Of a stretch of 64,000 nucleotides of DNA, positions 59,408 through 64,000 are shown piece after piece. The notes beneath the pieces are model-generated. The model made no database searches. It was not told where the DNA came from and saw nothing but the letters and a program-made list of their open reading frames with translations. Numbering within the stretch: the stretch's first letter is position 1; each line of letters begins with the position of its first letter. The stretch is from Planococcus citri. Lineage: Eukaryota > Arthropoda > Insecta > Hemiptera > Pseudococcidae. Position numbers and translations under genes: made by a program. Location: positions 11,984,001-12,048,000 of the forward strand of contig NC_088677.1 of assembly GCF_950023065.1 (NCBI RefSeq). The letters are read 5' to 3'.

Positions 59408-62400
59408 TGCGTGGTGATACTGGCTGTTGAGATTCTTCGTCGTTGCGAGGACTCTCATTAGTCAGATCATAAGTACCAACGAGATGAGCCGGCTCGGTAG
59501 TTTCAATCGCTTCAGTAGTAACTACGGTGGTTACTACTTGTCGGATGGTAGTAAACTCATCATTCTCGACGGAATGTAGAGTTAAAGTCGTATCCTGTAC
59601 CGCTGTATCAACCTTTGTTAGAGTGCGCTGTTCGATTGACTGCGCTCCTCGAGGTAGTTCCTCCTCGGCGGAAGGATCTACCGTATTGGTGAGATCGATA
59701 GTTTTGAGAGGTTTATCGGATTCCGCTGACTCGGTTAAGTCGACCGTTTTCACTGGTTTCTCAAGCTTCGGCACGAGTACCTTTGGCTGAGTGCCGACTG
59801 TTCCTTCCGTCGCAGGATGTTCAGCTTCAGTTTGCACCTTCGGTTGCGACTGTTTACCGAATACCTTTTTGAGGACTAAGTCGCGCTTAAGCGCTGCGTT
59901 TACCCGCAACTGCTTTGCACGTTGCTGTCTCGGAATGTACGTCAGTAACGTTTGCGGTGGCGAGAGCTTAGTTTTCACCGAGCTGCGTGATTTGCGCGGT
60001 TTTGACTTAACGACTTTCGTTGTGTCGCTTTCCGATGCAGAAGCAGAGGTCGTTGAGTCGGTAGGTTCAGGTACACCCTCGGTATTGCCAAATATCTCGT
60101 ACATTCGTCGCTCCGTTTCGGTAGGAAGTTTACCCGATGGTGGAGTTTTTACCATGAACCCAATGTATTTGTCGTTATCAGTAGTCGGTTTAGGTTTAGG
60201 ACCGGTGTTGAGTACGGATGACTCATCTCCCGACTTTACCTTGCGATCTTTTGATTTATTTGACGATCGGTGCTCTGAGCGGGAGCGTTCTCTTGCTTTG
60301 GAGGTTGCGTGGGATGGAGTTTTAGACGAGCTTTGCTTAGACTTGTTTCTTGAATCTTCCGACGAGTTCCCGGATTGTTCAGAAACATTGCGAGCTGGTT
60401 TCTCCTTCGACGAGGAGATGCCAGCTTTCGCATTGTCGGCCTCTTTTTTCCACTCCATCTTTTCCTTTAGCGATTCGCGCGATTTAGCATCTGCGGCTAT
60501 TCGCTCCTGCTCTTTCGCTTTACTAGCTTTTACATCGGCTTGAATTTTAGTGAGGACTTTGGCGCGTTCGATCACCTCCTTATCAGTAAGCGGTTTCTGT
60601 TCGTCGTCAGAAAAACCTACATTTGTTAGGTGCAAGCCACTGTATGGTGAAATCTCAACTTTCGTTGAAGTTGTTGATTTCGCCTTTTGGTTGCGCGGAT
60701 CTAGCGGATGACATCCAGGTGTCGCTGTACCCACTTTGGGGTATGGCGGCGTACCCACTGCTTTATTTCCCAGGTAATTCGCTGTTGCCTGTTGCAACTG
60801 CGGGTTTACGTAGGATGGTGACAGGGTGTCGGTTACGATGTCATTCGGGCTCTGCTGGAACGACGATTTGGGCAGATTGAACTGCGGCATCACTGGTGCG
60901 GAAGTTTGTTGCGAATCGACGTTCGTATCAAGCTTCGCTTTTGATGTTGGCGGCGTTGCAGGTGATGATGCGGCGCTATTAGCGTTATTCAACTCGGCGG
61001 TTGAATCGCTTTTTTCGATGACTGGTTCCGGAATAAATACGGCTGCGATACAGTTTGCTACTTTTTGGTATGTAGCTTTCGTATATTTCGGGCCAAGCTC
61101 GTCCACTGATGCCAATTCTAGGTTCAAGTCGTTGAGTAAGTGGCTCGCAACCATATACTGGAATTTTCCAGTTCCCCAATTGTACGAGAATGTTTGTGTA
61201 ATTTGCCGGAACGTGTTGTTGTGCAGTCGGCCGCTTGCGTTCGGAGGCAACATGATTACCTGTTCGACTTTTTTATCTCCTAAAACTTCGATGAGTTTCC
61301 GGAAATTCAAGTCGAAGGTATTCGGTGGCGTAAATGAGAAGATGTCGAACGTGCCAATAGATATCATGAGATTTTTCGGGATTTGTTTTAATTCGACGAT
61401 TAACTCAATCAATTCCGAAATCTTCATGTCGCGTTTATACATGCGCTTATCTATGTTGTCATGGTATGGTTTGCCTTCCGTAATCGCATGCATGATGCCA
61501 TGAGCATGGATGTCGCCTACAATCCAATATTTGTACGCGAACAGAGCCATAACGGGTTTTGCTTCGCCGATTTTCAAACCGCAGACCGAAAAGTGTTGCG
61601 GGTAGGCATTCGTTGGGTAGAATGGCGCTAACACTTCGTGCGTTACCTCCGGGTATCGTGAATCGAAGGTGTCTCGATTTGCTTTCGTATTGGACTGTTT
61701 TCCCGGTTTTGCCCGCTTTTTCTTCTTTGGTACAACCGCCGGAGACTGGTTCGCCGTTGGTTGAGCGCGTTCGGCTTGATTCGGTACGTTCAAATTCGCG
61801 TTCGGATCAACGGAATTCTGCGTGTTGGCGGTATCAGGCGCGCTGGATTTCGACTGCTCACCACTTTGAGCGAGTGGTCTTCCCCAGTAGTCTGTTTCCT
61901 TCTTTTGCGGGAAATCCCAGTAAGATGAAATCGGCGAGTGGGAACTTGCATCCGGTACAGTCGGCGCTGTACCCGGTTGCACGAACGGGATTTTGAAACT
62001 AATAAGCGCCCCGTCGGCCACGCCCTCGACGTGAGCGAGTGTCCGTGAGGCGGTTGTCATGGCGGCGTTCGTCGTGATGGTGCTCGTATTCATCGTAGTA
62101 CCGGTTGTCGTAGCGTTCGTCGTAGCGGCCATCGCGGCGTTCGTCGTAGCGTTCGTCGCGGCGTTCGCTGCGGCGCCTGTTATGGTCGGGAAACCGGGCG
62201 GCGGGCGGTGGAGGCCTTGCGTAAGGTTGCTCGCGGTAGCGGCGTTTGTTTGAGGTATCCCTGCGCCCACCGGCGTGGGTGCGGGGATACCTCTTTCCGC
62301 GTTTTTTGACGGCTTCGGAGCTTTCGGCGTGACCTCTGGTGTACCGTTGTTGACCGGAGGTGGTGGCGGGAACGGTGACGGTATAAACCCCTGGCAGAGC

Positions 62401-63071
62401 TCGTTTGTCGCCGCGGTGGTTGCCGTGGTCGTCGAAATCGGCGTCGTATTCGTCGGTAAGGTGGCCGTAATCGCCGGCAGCGAAGTTGGCGTCGTCGCAT
62501 TCGAGCTGGTCGCAGATTGCTGGTTCAAGTGACTGGCTATCGCTGTGGAGCTCGGGAATAGCGATGACATTTTGGCTTTACGAAGTGCCTCGTATTTCGC
62601 CGTAGTAGTTTCCAATTGAGCTTTTAAGCTCGCGATCATATTATTAGCATCAGTTAATTGTACTTCGAAATCTGACATTTTCTTGTACATGTCTTCGGAC
62701 AAATCTTGTTGTAGTTCTTTGTCGGTATGTAACTGAGCGATTTCCCTACGTAAAGCTTGCAACTCGCCGGTTGCGGCTCCCGTAGGTTCAGGTGTTGAGA
62801 TCTGAATACGAGTTACCTCTACCTTGTAGCAGATGTTCTCCTTCACGTCTCGTTCACAACCGATATGTGTACACCGAGTCAACTGCACGCCGGCAGGATC
62901 TCGGAGTTCGGAGTCTTTGATCGCTTTCATGATGCAGCTCTTATGGTAAAGATGCTGGCATTTGGTTATGTAGATTGATTCGGGAACCTTTTTATCGCCT
63001 CCATATTGTTTGCCGTGTGATGTAATCACCAAACCGCATTTATCGCATGCGAGATGCGTAGATTCTGCCAT
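59286..63071 (-). CDS. Large protein: RING-H2-like finger, coiled coil, SGNH-like pseudo-hydrolase domain; 3' end replaced by a MITE
   Basis: Translation begins at ATG 63071-63069 in a good context (G at -3 and +4). Residues 9-72 form a RING-H2-like zinc finger: C9, C12, C38, H40, H43, C46, C67, C72. Residues about 102-168 form a coiled coil. A long Thr/Ala/Pro-rich linker follows, then a basic patch (VPKKKKRAKPGK). Residues about 500-690 look like an SGNH hydrolase fold, but block I is VGDIHAHG (Ile for the catalytic Ser), block III is IGTFDIF (no Asn) and the last block, DELGPKYTKATYQKVAN, lacks the His. It is therefore probably a binding domain, as in the OSK domain of Oskar. The rest is disordered and rich in Lys, Ser and Glu. 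Zinc finger plus esterase-like domain recalls ORF1 proteins of CR1-type LINEs, but no polymerase follows. Residue 1221 is the last native one before the MITE. GC content is far above the flanks. Confidence 0.75.
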   Translation of the reverse strand: MAESTHLACDKCGLVITSHGKQYGGDKKVPESIYITKCQHLYHKSCIMKAIKDSELRDPAGVQLTRCTHIGCERDVKENICYKVEVTRIQISTPEPTGAATGELQALRREIAQLHTDKELQQDLSEDMYKKMSDFEVQLTDANNMIASLKAQLETTTAKYEALRKAKMSSLFPSSTAIASHLNQQSATSSNATTPTSLPAITATLPTNTTPISTTTATTAATNELCQGFIPSPFPPPPPVNNGTPEVTPKAPKPSKNAERGIPAPTPVGAGIPQTNAATASNLTQGLHRPPPGFPTITGAAANAATNATTNAAMAATTNATTTGTTMNTSTITTNAAMTTASRTLAHVEGVADGALISFKIPFVQPGTAPTVPDASSHSPISSYWDFPQKKETDYWGRPLAQSGEQSKSSAPDTANTQNSVDPNANLNVPNQAERAQPTANQSPAVVPKKKKRAKPGKQSNTKANRDTFDSRYPEVTHEVLAPFYPTNAYPQHFSVCGLKIGEAKPVMALFAYKYWIVGDIHAHGIMHAITEGKPYHDNIDKRMYKRDMKISELIELIVELKQIPKNLMISIGTFDIFSFTPPNTFDLNFRKLIEVLGDKKVEQVIMLPPNASGRLHNNTFRQITQTFSYNWGTGKFQYMVASHLLNDLNLELASVDELGPKYTKATYQKVANCIAAVFIPEPVIEKSDSTAELNNANSAASSPATPPTSKAKLDTNVDSQQTSAPVMPQFNLPKSSFQQSPNDIVTDTLSPSYVNPQLQQATANYLGNKAVGTPPYPKVGTATPGCHPLDPRNQKAKSTTSTKVEISPYSGLHLTNVGFSDDEQKPLTDKEVIERAKVLTKIQADVKASKAKEQERIAADAKSRESLKEKMEWKKEADNAKAGISSSKEKPARNVSEQSGNSSEDSRNKSKQSSSKTPSHATSKARERSRSEHRSSNKSKDRKVKSGDESSVLNTGPKPKPTTDNDKYIGFMVKTPPSGKLPTETERRMYEIFGNTEGVPEPTDSTTSASASESDTTKVVKSKPRKSRSSVKTKLSPPQTLLTYIPRQQRAKQLRVNAALKRDLVLKKVFGKQSQPKVQTEAEHPATEGTVGTQPKVLVPKLEKPVKTVDLTESAESDKPLKTIDLTNTVDPSAEEELPRGAQSIEQRTLTKVDTAVQDTTLTLHSVENDEFTTIRQVVTTVVTTEAIETTEPAHLVGTYDLTNESPRNDEESQQPVSPRIVLGKFANILFLLAHAQEYAQILAHIPQILFKKLEHYCLV

Positions 63072-63280
63072 CACTGATAGTGGTTGGTATTTTCCGTGAG
63101 ATTATCCCACCATTCCAGGTAGGACAACTGAATCCATTTCGGCATTTCATTACCGTTGTTATTTCTAACGTAACATTTTCTGAAGATTTCGCCGTTGATT
63201 TTTCTAATCCGACATGTTTGACGAATGCGTTGCGTCGATATATTGTGCTCATGATGAACCACGTTCGGTTGGGCTTCCAT
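63071..63280 (-). CDS. 69-aa frame overlapping the large gene as TGATG; function unknown
   Basis: The frame starts at ATG 63280-63278 in the context AAAAATGG (A at -3, G at +4) and encodes 69 residues, including KINGEIFRKCYVRNNN and MPKWIQLSYLEWWDNL. Its TGA (63073-63071) overlaps the ATG of the large gene, forming TGATG. That arrangement is used for termination-reinitiation in some LINEs and viruses. The product is a basic, aromatic-rich peptide. Its layout faintly recalls a chromodomain-like strand pattern, but I do not assert that. It could instead be an upstream ORF that regulates the large gene, or chance. Confidence 0.45.
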   Translation of the reverse strand: MEAQPNVVHHEHNISTQRIRQTCRIRKINGEIFRKCYVRNNNGNEMPKWIQLSYLEWWDNLTENTNHYQ

Positions 63281-64000
63281 TTTTTCGTTTCAATACAGCT
63301 GGCACTGTAGAAATCGATGAACAGTAATTTAATACGTTAATGATCCTCAAAATAGCTTCAATTATTCAAAAAGATCGCAATTTTGCTAAGAACAACTTCT
63401 AATTCGATCAAACTTTCCTTCGAAGTGATGAAATCGTGATAAGAGCACATTTTCGCCGGTGTTATTCCGTCTGAGTACATGCGGATGCGGTGGCTCACGT
63501 TTTTTGCCCGTAACGTAACGCGTAACGCTTTGAATAGCGTTATTTTTTTTTAAAAATCTGAGATTTTACTCAAATTTTGCGTTTTTAGCTATCTAAACCG
63601 AGTATTGGCTGTTACGTGGTTATTCCCTTGTGGAATATTTACGTGTCTAGTGATTCTCAAAGTTGGATTTCAGTTTTTTACCGAATTTCAACTTTGAAAA
63701 ATTCCAAACTCAGCCAATATTGTAGTTAAATTTCAGTTTTTTACCGAATTTTAACTTGTTGAGACTTGTACTGGAGCTTACGTGATTTGTGATTATTCAA
63801 AAATCTAATTATTTTCGAAATTGATCATTTGAAATGCCCCAGTCCGCGTTTACGTATGTTTGGTTGTGTCTTCTAGTCAAATTATTTGAAATTTAAAACT
63901 TTTTCTCGTATTTGTGATTCATTCTGACTGTTTTAATTTCCTGTTTGAAATTTTGCCAATCAAAATGAATTTACATTGTGACTTGGATTTCGGCGAATCC
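63281..64000. other. Noncoding flank upstream of the minus-strand genes
   Basis: No supported gene. It holds a 7-bp-stem hairpin, TAACGCT/AGCGTTA (63523-63542), preceded by a run of TAACG words, and a degenerate direct repeat of about 62 bp built on TTTCAGTTTTTTACCGAATT (63668 and 63730). It would contain the promoter of the minus-strand transcript, but I cannot point to a convincing TATA box. Confidence 0.4.

Larger units (their letters stand above)
55068..61403. other. Fifteen dispersed hairpins sharing a TTCGACGA-like 8-nt loop
   Basis: Positions: 55068-55083, 55194-55209, 55888-55903, 57003-57018, 57030-57049, 57066-57087, 57178-57195, 58304-58323, 58342-58357, 58425-58440, 58999-59014, 60401-60418, 60594-60613, 61283-61298 and 61388-61403. 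Loops are TTCGACGA, TTCAACGA, TTCGGCGA, TTCGTCGA, TACGACGA, TTCGATGA and, at 60594, TTCGTCGT. Stems differ: ACAA/TTGT, TTGG/CCAA, ACGA/TCGT, CTACC/GGTAG, ACAAAC/GTTTGT, TCTCC/GGAGA, TTTCTG/CAGAAA, AAAC/GTTT and others. They occur in noncoding DNA and inside the large coding frame. I saw none in Region 1. A shared loop with unrelated stems suggests a recognition signal or a mobile palindrome. Confidence 0.65.

Noticed and set aside
59791..60543. 250-codon plus-strand frame (and a 225-codon one at 60826-61503)
   Set aside because: Both are antisense shadows of the large minus-strand gene, whose domains are recognisable. The antisense products are rich in Ser, Leu and Cys and resemble nothing.
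61496..61560. GDIHAHG read as a metallophosphoesterase motif
   Set aside because: The later GNH motif and metal-binding His residues are missing, while the IGTFDIF and the C-terminal block fit the SGNH order better.
62180..62500. Arg-rich minus-strand frame in another phase of the large gene
   Set aside because: It is a shadow of the Thr/Ala/Pro-rich linker; GC-rich codons for Ala and Pro read as Arg in the shifted phase.

Overview
The window reads as nuclear DNA of an animal, most likely an arthropod and probably an insect. It is AT-rich, gene-poor and crowded with decayed repeats. It carries a Penelope-like (GIY-YIG) retroelement fragment, solo LTRs with target-site duplications, terminal-inverted-repeat elements with clean target-site duplications, a hAT-type MITE and a tRNA-derived SINE head. 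Short TAGGTA/TACCTA runs are scattered throughout. Nothing looks bacterial: there are no operons, rRNA genes, tRNA genes or CRISPR arrays. The species cannot be fixed from the sequence alone.

Region 1 (about 1-53355) is one long mosaic of about fourteen recurring modules, named RA to RN and RX here. They have a strongly preferred order (RF-RA-RB, often followed by RC-RD-RE), and every copy I recognised is in the same orientation. This points to repeated duplication of a compound unit, with later deletion and divergence, rather than independent transposition. Clean insertions sit on this background: a Penelope-like fragment (4027-4676), two terminal-inverted-repeat elements with 4-bp duplications (13252-13941 and 20015-20792), three solo LTRs (15066-15534, 23647-24130, 46643-47584), and an AT-rich tract with a tRNA-like SINE head (34893-35950). 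Open frames in this region are translations of the repeats and I do not call them genes.

Region 2 (about 53356-63300) differs in composition and content. Four minus-strand reading frames lie head to tail: a 69-aa frame (63280-63071); a protein of about 1260 aa with a RING-H2-like finger, a coiled coil and an SGNH-hydrolase-like domain that lacks its catalytic residues (63071-59286); a small two-helix membrane protein (58754-58422); and a 192-codon frame with one in-frame TGA (58248-57670). The first two overlap as TGATG. The large gene has lost its original acidic C-terminus to a 374-bp hAT-type MITE, and the cut-off end also carries an 11-bp frameshifting duplication.

The most unusual content is structural. 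Fifteen short hairpins with different stems share an 8-nt loop close to TTCGACGA. They are spread over 55.07-61.40 kb, in coding and noncoding DNA alike. A second hairpin family (loop near CTTGT, eight copies with compensating stem changes), a tandem hairpin pair (three copies) and a GGCAGAGnACC box (eight copies) form a degenerate array at 54.3-56.9 kb. My working inference is that Region 2 is a decaying copy of an undescribed mobile or virus-like element, or a host locus derived from one, whose RNA or DNA carries dispersed recognition hairpins. No polymerase, integrase or protease is visible in the window, so its class stays open.
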